DNA from: Paraphoma chrysanthemicola
Lineage: Eukaryota > Ascomycota > Dothideomycetes > Pleosporales > Phaeosphaeriaceae
Assembly: GCA_020744225.1 (NCBI GenBank)
Contig: JAGMWG010000010.1
Location: forward strand, 124,001-188,000
DNA: 64,000 nt
Reading direction: 5' to 3'
Part shown: in pieces, positions 52,804 through 63,488 of the stretch
Position numbering within the stretch: the first letter of the stretch is position 1
Layout: the number at the start of each line of letters is the position of its first letter
Position numbers and translations under genes: made by a program
The notes under the pieces: model-generated
What the model was told of the DNA's origin: nothing
The model's input: only the letters and a program-made list of their open reading frames with translations
Databases searched by the model: none

Positions 52804-54648
52804 CTATACGAGTACAATTTGTGCACCTGAAGTTGCAGCTTCCCCAGACATGGCGCCGTCCAAATAGCATTCGCCAACCAGCCTGTGGCCTTTCTGACTC
52901 CTTCGAAGAACAAGTGGAACGCGCGAGCCCGCCACAATCCAAATCTCATCACCAATTTGTGCACTGGGAAAGCAAAGGCCGAATTTTCCAAGCGTTGAGA
53001 TGAAGAAGGACCTACCATAGATCGCAGTTATGATGGCTTCAGCGTAGGTTTCGTGAAGGGAAGGTTTGGAGAAAAGGCTTCGCACCGTCAAAGTAGTGTA
53101 TACCCATTCCATATATGACGCCATGTCGGGTTCACTGAACCGTTGCCAGTACGGATGAGTACCGGGAAGGACATCTGCAGCTACTGTTCTCCAGAACGAG
53201 ACCCATCTCGAACGTTCATCTGGCCTATGGGTGCTTCGTGGAGGTTTGACATCTGCAATCCGAAGCCACTGTTTAAATGTTCTGCGTATGTGTTTCCAGC
53301 CCCAGAGCTGGAGAGCCTTCCCTCGTCTAACGATTGTGTCGATATGAGATCCATGTAGGTGAAGGATGCAATTGTCATCGATGTGTATGTTATGCGCTTG
53401 CAGATGTTTGTCGGCGTTGTAAAGGAGATATGCACGCATGCGCATCTTCTCGTATGCCATTGAGATCTTGTCTGGTTTAATAGAGAAGTCTCGGACCCAC
53501 GATGGTAGCCTTCCTTCGTAATTCCGAGAGTTGAAGCCAGATCCGGAGAGACATTCTAAATGAGGGATGGAATAGGTGACTACGGATCTCATGGCCACCG
53601 TGTATACCTGCGCTACTTCCATAGTATAATCTGGCTTGACATCCGGGTGCTTTGATTGATCGACCAAACCTAGGATGCCGTAGACCTTATCCCGTGGGTC
53701 TTTGCAATCCCTATGTCGGTAGACCCGTAAGATCCAGTCTAGTTCTCGGTATTTGAAGCCTGGGGCTGAAGTATGAGTGGCTTGGATTTCATATGGTACC
53801 ACGGGTTGTGATTGCTGTGGGTCTAAGACAAGTAGATCGTAGAAGATGATATACTTGTCCGGGACCTGCGCAGCTGTTCTTGCACAGCAGGTGATCCAAT
53901 GTTGACGGTGTGACGTTGCTGCGGTCTGTATTTCAGCCCAATCTATCTGCCACGGTCCAAATACAACGGTAGCTTTTGGCGCAAGCAGTGTCTCTTGAAC
54001 ACACCAGAACCGCGACCACCAAGGGCTGCGAACAGGCTCCAGTATGGCCTTCCAGTGTGCAATGAAGCTTCTATCTCTTCTAAAGATCATGTTATTGCTT
54101 CTGAACCTTGATCGTTTAAAACAAGACAAGTCGTGAATATGGTTGTTTGATGGCTTCAGAAAGTGATGCAGGATGGTAAAAGGGTTGAGATCAGACCGAG
54201 AAATGCATCTGCGCAGAAGTTTGTCGCGCCGCCGTCCTAGTGATCTTGTGCTCGGAACCCCCAGCCAGATAAGGACACCTGAGCATTTTTGATAGATCTG
54301 ACCCATTCTGGCAACTTGATCCGCTTTCTCTTCGTCGTTTTGCTGATCAATGCACAAAGAATCTGCCCACAGAGTGCGTGTTTCGTAAGGCAGTCGCAAT
54401 TGCCTTAGAGCTGCTGCTAGGTTCGAGCGAACCTGTACGATACAGTCTCCTACTGCGACAGCTTCGGTGTCGTACATCTCGCCCCAGACGTAGGAAAGCG
54501 TTTCATAACGTGGTGCTCCGTCGAGTTGAGCAGTTTGTAGGTCACATATCAGATCTTCCTCTGTCCTCCCAGGCCGTAGAACCATGAGTCGAAATTGAGT
54601 GCGGCTATTGATTTTCACGCAACGATATATGGAGTCGCTTGTAGCCAT
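52804..54648 (-). CDS. HET-domain (heterokaryon incompatibility) protein, 614 aa
   Basis: Single exon from ATG 54646-54648. The HET domain covers about residues 45-215: YETLSYVWGE, TLWADSLCIDQQNDEEKADQVARMG, YQKCSGVLIWLG and WWSRFWCVQETLLAPKATVVFG. After it come conserved-looking parts of the large fungal HET family: DPRDKVYGILGLVD and, at the end, GDEIWIVAGSRVPLVLR followed by LVGECYLDGAMSGEA. No NTPase or repeat domain. Stand-alone HET proteins are candidate cell-death executors or incompatibility factors, though most are uncharacterised. It converges on the NLR gene 1.36 kb away. No frameshift or premature stop. Confidence 0.92.
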   Translation of the reverse strand: MATSDSIYRCVKINSRTQFRLMVLRPGRTEEDLICDLQTAQLDGAPRYETLSYVWGEMYDTEAVAVGDCIVQVRSNLAAALRQLRLPYETRTLWADSLCIDQQNDEEKADQVARMGQIYQKCSGVLIWLGVPSTRSLGRRRDKLLRRCISRSDLNPFTILHHFLKPSNNHIHDLSCFKRSRFRSNNMIFRRDRSFIAHWKAILEPVRSPWWSRFWCVQETLLAPKATVVFGPWQIDWAEIQTAATSHRQHWITCCARTAAQVPDKYIIFYDLLVLDPQQSQPVVPYEIQATHTSAPGFKYRELDWILRVYRHRDCKDPRDKVYGILGLVDQSKHPDVKPDYTMEVAQVYTVAMRSVVTYSIPHLECLSGSGFNSRNYEGRLPSWVRDFSIKPDKISMAYEKMRMRAYLLYNADKHLQAHNIHIDDNCILHLHGSHIDTIVRRGKALQLWGWKHIRRTFKQWLRIADVKPPRSTHRPDERSRWVSFWRTVAADVLPGTHPYWQRFSEPDMASYMEWVYTTLTVRSLFSKPSLHETYAEAIITAIYGRSFFISTLGKFGLCFPSAQIGDEIWIVAGSRVPLVLRRSQKGHRLVGECYLDGAMSGEAATSGAQIVLV

Positions 54649-55587
54649 CTTATGTGATTACGAGCCAACGAGTACCTCCTATGGTTGATTTCAGTGTCGC
54701 GGATGAGGTGTTGATGCATTGTGACTATGGCTGTCAGAAGCTGGTGTTAGGTCTGCGGCGTATCGCCAAGGTGTTATACCTTGTGAGATGCTACTAAAAG
54801 GGAACAAGGCCACCACCACCACACCTCGCCTAAGTGACGTGACGGCAATCGCGGCTGAGACGAACTGATGGCGCGGAATCCCACGAATCACAAACTACTC
54901 CCAACAATTGACGTTTCCTTATAAGTTATTTTAGGGCTTGACTTCCATCTTCTGGGCCCGCCGATACCCTTCCCACCTATCACAATTCCTTGTTGCTCGG
55001 TACGATCGCGCTCACAAGCTGTTCCTGTGGAACGCCTAAAGCCAGCCACTTCCGCTCCCAGTTTATGACCCCACACATTGCAGTGAATTAATAGGATTGT
55101 CTTGATGAGTCCGGAGAGCATACGCGATATTTATGGTCATCAATTAGCAGCTGGAATGCATGCGCAGCTTTAATCAACAGTGTTGTACGAGGGGATCTCT
55201 AAGGCTTTGATCACACAGGTAGCAGCCAAGGACGACATGACAAATAGCGCACACTGCTCCCTTCCAAGACTCTAGTGATGATTATGATAGATTGTTTGTC
55301 CTGATAGCGTTATTTGTAGAGTCTCTCTCCTACAATGTAGACAAAGTTGCGTGTGAGAACTGCATTGCAAATCTTAGTAGTACTGTTAACATATATGTGC
55401 GAAAGTGTTTTATGAGCCTAGGTGGATAGCCATGCTTACATTATTCCTTTGCTGAGACCTTTGCGTAACTTCAAGGGGGATGGGGGTCAAAGTAGGCCGG
55501 ATATCCCCAACTGCCAAACTTAAAAATAAACCATCTACCATCCCACACACAACACCTATATATCAACACCAAACACGCATTCCCTCT
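54649..55587. other. Upstream region of the HET gene and 5' flank of the 5S gene
   Basis: About 0.9 kb with no supported frame. The part from about 55270 is AT-rich and short on coding signals. Confidence 0.4.
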
Positions 55588-55706
55588 ACATACGACCACA
55601 GGCGAAGGACACCACTGGGTCCCGTCCGCTCCCCACACGTTAAACCTTCGACCGGCGGATTAGTAGTCAAGTGGGTGACCATTGGCGAATACCCGCTGTT
55701 GTATGT
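55588..55706 (+). rRNA. 5S ribosomal RNA gene
   Basis: 119 nt matching fungal 5S rRNA. The ends ACATACGAC and GTTGTATGT pair over nine positions (helix I, one G-U). CCCGTCCGCTC, GGCGAAGG pairing with CCTTCGACC, TTAGTAGTCAAGTGGGTGACC and the final GCGAATACC arrangement are diagnostic, including the internal control region for TFIIIA/TFIIIC. A run of nine T follows directly, a standard RNA polymerase III terminator. Isolated 5S genes outside the rDNA array are usual in filamentous ascomycetes. The copy looks functional. Confidence 0.95.
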
Positions 55707-55707
55707 A

Positions 55708-55716
55708 TTTTTTTTT
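55708..55716 (+). terminator. RNA polymerase III terminator of the 5S gene
   Basis: Nine consecutive T on the sense strand starting 2 nt after the 5S rRNA 3' end. Confidence 0.85.
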
Positions 55717-56073
55717 GCCATTTGTCCTCGTTTCCATTTCGCTGGGAAATATGCTACCTCATGTAGAAACTCACTTGCACATTCAAATGACATGGATATG
55801 GGAAAAAGAGTCGGGTATTTCTGTCGCATTATATAGCAGCTAACGTTATCTTTTTATCATCCGTCAAAACACCATTTGCTCAATCAACCCCCCGGGTCCA
55901 TAACACATATGCACTCTATCCATGTCCCTAGAAGCTCGTGACGGGAGAGAAGAAAGCTCCAATGAAAGAAGATGTTGTACAGAGTCAAAAGTCGAGGCCT
56001 TTTCGAGTACTGCATCAAGCCAGTACGTCGAGGTCATCGACCAAATCATCGAATCTTAGTCGGTCTTCGATTC
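55717..56073. other. 3' flank of Pmt2
   Basis: About 360 bp between the 5S terminator and the mannosyltransferase stop codon; presumably the 3' UTR of that minus-strand gene. Nothing else seen. Confidence 0.4.
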
Positions 56074-58484
56074 CTAGTCGGTGATCTTCCAGCTGTCGAA
56101 CCACTTGAGATGTGACCATTGGCTGCTTGGGCCAACCATGCCGAAGCTGATGGCGCGGAAGAGCCAGTAGAGTCCGATGATGATGGCATACAGAACCGTG
56201 AAGATGCCCCATTGGACCTTCTTGTCTAGTCTCCGAGTGGCCCAATCCACGCAGAATCCCATGACAATGATTGCGAACCAAAGAGCAGGATAGTAGTGAT
56301 GGACGTAGGTTACACGGCCCATGGCAACGAACGGGATGTAGTGCAGAACCCAGCCGATGATTGGGTAAACGCCCGAGTAGTGGATCTGGTCCATGTCTGC
56401 GGGCTTCAAGTCGTTGTAACCGCGTTGCCAGCGGATGGTGTACCAAAGGACGATGAGTCCGAAGATGCCGAGACTGGCGGTGCTACCCCAGTACACGAAG
56501 GGATTTCCGAGAAGGAAGTATTTCACGACTGGAACGTGTTAGGAATATGTACAATAGATGTGAAGAGGGGGGCGAAGAACACTTACTGTCATCATTCCAG
56601 CCGCACATGCGAAGACCAACGTGGAGGAGAGGCCACTGCCAGAAAGAAGAGGCGAGATCGTCCTGCTTGTCAGGATCAGGAACAAGCGCGTTGTTCGAGG
56701 TCATCATAGCGACATTGAGATGAATGAAGTCCTGGAAGAATGGAGACTTGTAGTCACCAGGGTTACCGGCTGGAAGGCGCTCGTTGACGTGGCTTTCAAT
56801 GTTCCAGTGAGTGTAGACATCGCGCGGGTTGTTTGCCTTCACGCAAGTCGTCTCAATCTGCTTGAAACCCCACTGAGGCAGGTTCACATTACCAGCGCGG
56901 AGATAGCAACCGAGGTCGACATGTCGCAGGCGGAAAGCTGTGGTGAGTGTTCGAATCTTCGATCGATCATTGGACGCGGCGTCCCGCACAACCTGAATCT
57001 CCCAGTGGTCCTTGGTGTCACCGACAGTGGTATTGCCGTAGCACGAAACTTCCCAGTCAGCCTTGGTCACAGGAGCGGCGACCTGGTGCGAGTGAAGGTT
57101 GCGGCCGGTTTGCGCGTGAATCAAGCGAATGACGGACTTATCTCCGGGAAAGCGGAGCTCCTCTTCAGGCTGATATTCGACCTCGTGGCGGTTGGGGTAG
57201 AAGAACCAGTCGTTGTTGGCGTCCTTGTGGTGGTAGCAAGTGATTTGTTGCTGCGCAGAGCCCTCAGGGTAAGTTTGAACGTGAGAATGGAGCAGACCAC
57301 CGCCATAGCCCATGTTCTTCAGCGTCGAGCGGGAGCCATACGCAATTTCCAACGGGCTGTCCTTGCCAACCTCGGTTCCACGCAAGTTAGCCTGGAAAAG
57401 CGAGCTCATCTGGGCATCGCCTGGGCCGCTGTTCTCCAGGATCAAGAAGTGCAGGTAGAATGAGAATGTGTAGACTGCAAGAGGGATCAGAATGAGCCCA
57501 AACACGCGGAAGGCCAGGTGAGTGAACAGCTCAATCTTGGGCATCTTGAGATCGCCAAACTTGTTCCAGAGATCCTCGATGGTGTATAGTCCAACAAGAG
57601 CAGTGACGAAGAATCCAACCCACTTGACACTGCAGACGCATCCAATAGAGACACCAGTCAGCATCAGCCACAGGCCCCATTCAGGAGAGAATGGATCCTT
57701 CTGCTGACGGTGGAACTTGGACCAGCAGAAGACGGTGGTGAAGGTAAAGCACAGCAGCATTGAGTCTAGCAGGATGAAGCGGCTGATGGTGGTGTATGAG
57801 TTCTCGCAGAGGACAGCCAATGTGACGAACCAGACAGTCGGCCTCCTGAAGTTCAATTCCTTCGCGGTAAAGTATGCCAGGGGAACGCAGACGGCACCAA
57901 AAGCAGAGTTGAACAGGCGCATGAAGGTGTAGTTCAGTTCCTCAGGGTAAGTCTCGCCAGACTTGAACTCGAACGATCCGTTGTAACCTGCGAGGTATCC
58001 AGAGAGACCAACGAGCATCTTGCCGAGCGGGGGGTGGACATCGAAGTAGAATTCGCGCTTGAGGTAGTGGGATCCGAACTTGCCAAAACTGTATTCCATT
58101 AGCTGATGTCCGTCGATGCTACCGCGTTCGTGCTTACTGAGCTTCATCCCAGGTGACAATTGGGGAGAGGCCAATCTTGTACATGCGCGTAAAGAACGCG
58201 AAGAAGGTGAATATCAACGGTGCCCATACGAACTCCCACTCGTCGAGGAAGTCAATGACACTGAATGCCTGCTGTCGTGTCAGCCTTCCGCTTGGATCTT
58301 AAAGTGACGCGCAGTATGGAAGCACTACTTCCAGCGCGTGCGGTGTCCATACCTTCTCTTTCGACTTCTCCTTCACGGGCGCCTGTGCCACTGCCGGCTC
58401 AGCGGTTTGTGATGCGGCGACATTTCTCCTCCGCAGCTCCTCCGCCTGTGGATCCGCGCCAGTTGTACGTGCTGTAGCTGCCAT
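56074..58484 (-). CDS. PMT2: Dolichyl-phosphate-mannose-protein mannosyltransferase, Pmt2 type (740 aa)
   Basis: Four exons on the minus strand: 58484-58353, 58271-58138, 58088-56587 and 56528-56074; introns 81, 49 and 58 nt, GT-AG. Exon 1 is a hydrophilic N-terminus (MAATARTTGADPQAEELRRR). Exon 2 has the first membrane helix and catalytic loop TWDEAH, completed in exon 3 as FGKFGSHYLKREFYFDVHPPLGKML. The lumenal MIR region is centred on SRSTLKNMGYGGGLLHSH, DVYTHWNIESHVN and neighbours. The C-terminal membrane part contains KYFLLGNPFVYWGSTASLGIFG and ends KWFDSWKITD. Pmt proteins add O-linked mannose to secretory proteins in the ER membrane. Length and motifs fit the Pmt2 subfamily. The acceptor of intron 1 is a CAGCAG tandem, so one Gln may be included or skipped. 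Confidence 0.95.
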
Positions 58485-59216
58485 GATTGCTATGCCTTGC
58501 GCGACTTCTTGGTGGGCGCCTGTGCAGTCTGCGTAGCCCCGTGTATTGTATGAGCTTGTTCTGTGGCCGCGCGTCAATGGTGGGTTGCGTGAGGCGACGG
58601 GACGAACGAAGCTCTGGCTGCGGGACCAAGAGCTTGTTTGCAAAAGAAGGAACCCTCGTGGGGAAAAGAAGAATTAAACAGGGAATTGAACTCCCAGATG
58701 AAGTGGAAGGACAACGAGTCCTAAGAGAAAAGCAAGGCACGAGTTCCCCTGCGCTGCGAAAGTCGAGGGATGTGGGATGTCGAGCCCAAAATAGCACGAT
58801 GAGCTGAACGCACTGACCCTTGCAAGGGGTTCAGCCTAGGAAGGAACACCTGGCTTATTGCCCCGACCGTCACGTGAAAGACATGCGCTCAACACTCCAC
58901 GGTTGGCTCTTGGTAATTTTCAAGATTATGGTGTGAACTAGTTTGGTGTTGCCGCATCTCACGTTGCGATCAAGCAGACATATTGAGTTGCAGGTGAAAG
59001 CGAAAATGCTTCTTTGCTGGCTTTTACCACAACTCCATAACCATATGCCTCTATACTATACAAGAGACCGACCTGGCCTTCCTCGCTAACAAATGCTTTG
59101 CGCTTATACTCGTTCGTCCTCTGCGCGTCAGAGCGCATCTCCGTGGATATAAAACCATGCTGCTGCCGCCAATATGTCTATAAATGCCAATTGCTGCACA
59201 ATCGGGAAGGCGCCGT
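58485..59216. other. Pmt2 upstream region and 3' flank of the sugar porter
   Basis: 732 bp between two minus-strand genes; promoter of Pmt2 and 3' UTR of the porter expected. No supported gene. Confidence 0.4.
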
Positions 59217-61577
59217 CTAGTCTTCGTCCTGGCCAACCCGCTTATACTGTCCGCTGTCGCCTTCACCGTTGCCTTTGGTCCGTTTAACCATGTTCGAGAT
59301 CCAGCCGCCGATGCCTTCGCCGCCCTCGCCCTCGGCCTTGGACATCGACTTGCCGCTCTCAATGTCAGGTGGGTCAATATCGAGCCCTGGAATGGCCTGA
59401 TCGGATGCTCTTCCACTCCGGATGTCCAGGGATGGCACAGGGGAGCCACGGCCATGACCGCTGAAGAGCGACTCGGCTTCGGCGAGAGTCTGAGGAGTAG
59501 GCATAACAGAAGTAGCGTCCCCGAAAAGCGAATTCATATCTTCGAGGCGAACGTTCGCGGTTTCGGGGTAGATGAAATACACTGTGCATGTTAGTAAAAG
59601 TGTGCAAAGTTACCGAGCTTGAACATACCAATGACGAAACTGGCCGCACAGAAGAAGGCGTGGATGAGATAGAGGCGCCACTGAATGCGTTCCTGCAGAA
59701 TCGGCGTCATTTCTCCCACGAGCCAGTTGAAGGCCCAGTTCGTGGCCGTACTCAGACTGGCTCCTTTAGCTCGAATACTGAGCGGTAGAATCTCTGGCGG
59801 ATACAGCCAAGGTATCGGGCCCCATGAGTATCCAAAAGCGGCATTGTATATCATGACGAATATAACCACCATGTTGGGTGTCCAGCTCGCTTGTAAGAAT
59901 ATGAAATATGATATGGCGGAAAGCGATATCACCATCATCAGTGCTCCGGAAAGAAGAATCTTCCGACGACCCAGAGTATCGACAATGTACCAAGGCGGGA
60001 TTGTCGATAGTAGATATGTTATGGCGTTGATACCCGTCATGAGAATGGCCTGGCGACCATACCAGCCGGCTTCTTCGAAAACAAGCGGCGCGTAGTACGA
60101 GATGACGTTGATGCCGTTGAGTTGCGCAAGGGCTTGTGCAGACATGGCAATGAAGACGCGCTTGGAGTAGCGCTTGAACATGTCGGCGTATGATCGTTCG
60201 CCTTCTTGGCGCTGGAGGAGCACGTTCATCTTGATCTCACGATACTCGTCGCGCGCTTTGGGATTATGGATATCGCCCTTGCCATACAAGTTCGCAATGA
60301 CTACGATGCCTTCTTCGTCATGATCATTGTCCAAGAGCCATCTACCATTGTTAGCCGGTTATCATAAAAGAACAGCATGATACCATACCGAGGAGACTCG
60401 CAAATGAGCAAGCTGCCACCAGCCAGCAGGCTCCCCATGATAATTTGCATGAACAATGGGACTCTCCAGGCCCAATCACCTTTTATATAGGTGCAGAAAT
60501 AGTCGACCCATACACTGGCAGCATACCCAGTGATGTTTCCTGTGAACTCGATGCAGCCCATCCTCCCTCGATTGTGGGGTGGTGAGATCTCCGATTGGTA
60601 GACGGGCACAATGGTTGACAGCGTGCCGACGCCCAGACCTGCGATGATTCTGCCAAGCAACATCATGGGCATGCCATTTGCGAAAGTCTGGAGCGCACCG
60701 CCGACGATGAAAATGAGGGAGCCGTATAGAATAGTCTTCCGTCTGCCGAGAACATCGCCGATGCGGCCTACTACCAGGGAAGAGATGAAGGCTCCTACTT
60801 CCAGAATAGCAACCATTGTACCGACCTCGGCAGCCGAGGGTTGGTCAAAGTAGTCTTTGAAGTATGACCCGCTGTTTGTGCTATCAGATATGTTCGAGGA
60901 CGGAGGGAATTGGGACGACGCACGTAATGATTCCGGACATGACTCCTTGGTCGTAGCCGAACAGGAACACGCCTAATGACACGAAGATACTCGTGAAGTA
61001 GCTGGCCACAGTCAGCAAAGCTCGATATTGGTTGTCTATCAGTAGAACACAAACATGAGCTTCTTCCCGTGCAACCCGTGTATACGGGAAGGGCCATCGT
61101 TAGGCGCCATGATGGCAGCGAGTATCTTCTCAGCCTTGGAGATGGTGCGATGGCCTATGTCGGGTATCTCAATGTCCTCTTTCCTGATACCTCCGGGTCC
61201 CTTCTCGTCGATGCCGTCCTGTGATTGGAATCGGGCCCGTTTCTGGTGCCGGCGATGGCGCGGAGGATGGCCGTCTTCGAGAGAGTCGCGTAAACGAATG
61301 CGGAGGGGGTCCTCTTGGTCAGCGAGCTGGTCAACAAGATCACCAGTGTCGCTCCAGACTGAGAGGTCGGAGTCTGACGAAGGGGTGTCGAACGATGACC
61401 GGGCGCTGTCCTTATCGTGGTCGTCAAGCAGATAAGCCGAATCTTGATCTCGCGGGCGTGCTGAGGACGACAGGGTATGGAGCGGGATGTTGGCCGGCCT
61501 CCTGTTGTTGTGCGAGTAGGAAGGAATCTTGAAGGCGGCAGGCTGTTGCGGAGCAGCCCGACTCCACGACAGAGATT
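59217..61577 (-). CDS. MFS sugar porter with long hydrophilic N-terminus (5' end unresolved, at least 720 aa)
   Basis: Recognisable exons on the minus strand: 61577-61055, 61001-60924, 60871-60389, 60341-59629 and 59581-59217; introns 53, 52, 47 and 47 nt. The exon from 61577 is open for about 174 codons without an ATG until MAPNDGPSR at 61110, yet reads as conserved protein (DSDLSVWSDTGDLVDQLAD, then ISKAEKILAAIMAPNDG), so the real start lies in an upstream exon. Porter motifs: FGYDQGVMSGIIT, VGRIGDVLGRRKTILYG, CESPRWLLDND, QLNGINVISYYAP, VDTLGRRKILLSG, GPIPWLYPPEI and YPETANVRLEDMD-like end. The C-terminal tail of ~100 residues is Gly/Ser/Asp-rich. This is a proton-coupled or facilitative sugar transporter of the plasma membrane; the sugar is unknown. 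A candidate first exon is 61839-61788 (MPVTVGPSRG), phase-compatible but unproven. Confidence 0.88.
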
Positions 61578-63488
61578 CTGTGAAGAGGACGAAGTGCGGC
61601 CGCTGCGCACGTCACAGGGTCGATGCAGGCGACAGGTGCGTGAATAAGCCTAGAGCGGGAGCGGTCAAGGTCGGTCACATTTGGCGGCGGTGGGCAAGGG
61701 CACAATAGTGCTTCGTGATCAAAAAACTAGCAGATGGATGCATGCACTGAACTGCGGTCCCTGTCTGGCTGATGTGCTGAGCCATACGAGTGGGAGGTCT
61801 TGGCGGCCTGCCCCTACTCGGCCCGACCGTAACGGGCATAATCGCAATCTGAACCTGATGTTGAGCGGGATGCGCTGCACGATGATGTACATTTGCATGC
61901 AAGAGCGAGGGCGCTTGGCTCAATTTCGATCAATCTGGATAGACGACCTGTGCTATTCCCTCGCTACTACGGAGTATATCTTACAGAATGGAAGTCACCG
62001 CTGAATGTCAACGCTTATCTGCACCGTGGACCCTGAATCTCAGACATGACGCTTGAGGCGGCACCGTCACGCTTCCGACCCGCCTTGGAGAGCGATGAAG
62101 CTTCAAAGAGAGTCTTCGTCCTCCATATGAATGCCACAGCAGAACAGCCGAGCTATGCATGCTTTTTTTTTCCTAATACTCGAGAGGCATCAGGCCGGTT
62201 GATACTAGACAGGTAGACATGTTGGACACGCGGGGCCTAGCGTACCTTTCACGTGTCCGAGCCTCGTGGCCTTCCCAGGTTAGGTCATCACCATGAAGAC
62301 CTGGCCGTCGTCTTTCCAGTCATCGTCACAGGTTGAAACATTCGTGCAATCGCTATTCAGTACTTTCAGATGTAGCACGGGCAGTCCGGCTGAAACGAAA
62401 CATAGTGAGGATCATCTGCTGCCTTCCCTTACCAGCGCAACGCTTCTGTTGCAGCAGACACGACTGACGTTGCCTTGACCTGGTCTATTTGCGGGGGACT
62501 TCCGTGTCGTTGGATGACCTCTCTTCTCAAGGGTTGGGGAGGCTTTTACACGGTGGCATTTGTACGGGCTGTTTCGCGTCTGGAGCAAGAAGCAAAGACG
62601 GCAGCCTCAGGTAGATCAGTATACTAGTAGCATGAAAGTAACCAGGAAAAGCACAAAAGCTATGCGCGATGATCGACGCAATTCGACGGCGAGGAGAGTC
62701 TTGACTTGGGCGACGCGACACAAGCTTGTGGCGCCAATATGTAAGGTGTTGGTAGCGCTGCGGCATAACGCGTCGTGCATGGGGCGGCCCCTAGGTCCGC
62801 GGGTTGGCGCACCTCCAGGAAGTGATCGAGGATGCGGCTCTCTGCCCCATGCTATCTACGAAGGCAATCGGAGCGATTCGACAATCCCAGGGGATTACCC
62901 ACGTTCTGATTTCATGCGTGGTTGCCATGGAATTAATGCGAGCGCTCGGTCGCAAGGCGAGTGGCTTGCTCTGCATGCGGACGGTCTCCGCACTCGTGGA
63001 TCTTCCGCCTGAAACGTGCCTAGCCTGCATTTGGTGGGGACCTGATTGGCCGTGTCTTTAATTACTCCTTCTGATCGGAAGCCGTCCTTTGTTGCTCCTG
63101 ATGCAGTCTGAAGGTGTCGCGCAGCTGTCAGTAACACAAAACCAGCTCCCACCTGTTCAGCTGCAGTAATCCCAGACGCAGCCTCCCGTCAATCACTCGA
63201 GCGCGACGCTTTGGCGAGTGGTGACACCTCGACTCCGTGACAGAAGCCATACGATCCCCCGTGGTTACCACGCTTGGCAACTTCCAAGTTTCTGTTTCGC
63301 GCCCACTCGCACTGCCCCCGGCCACGCTCTGCGCATCATTCTTCACGAACACTCCACATTCACACCCACCCCCATCACTATCTTGGAGACCCCAATTGCG
63401 CTCACTGCCATCGCTCGCTAAGCATTTTATCGCGACCTATCTACTGGGTTTCCTTTGGACACAAGGCTGCGCACTGCTATAGCCAGCC
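61578..63488. promoter_or_regulatory. Divergent region between sugar porter and Chs7-like gene
   Basis: 1.9 kb that should contain the missing first exon and promoter of the porter (perhaps near 61788-61839) and the promoter of the gene at 63489. A T-run lies near 62164. Small frames such as 62560-63012 are not supported. Confidence 0.4.

Noticed and set aside
60900..60925. Apparent frame break in the sugar porter after GYDQGVMSGIIT
   Set aside because: A 52-nt intron (GTGCGT to ACAG) gives the expected GIITGSYFKDYF join, so no frameshift is needed.
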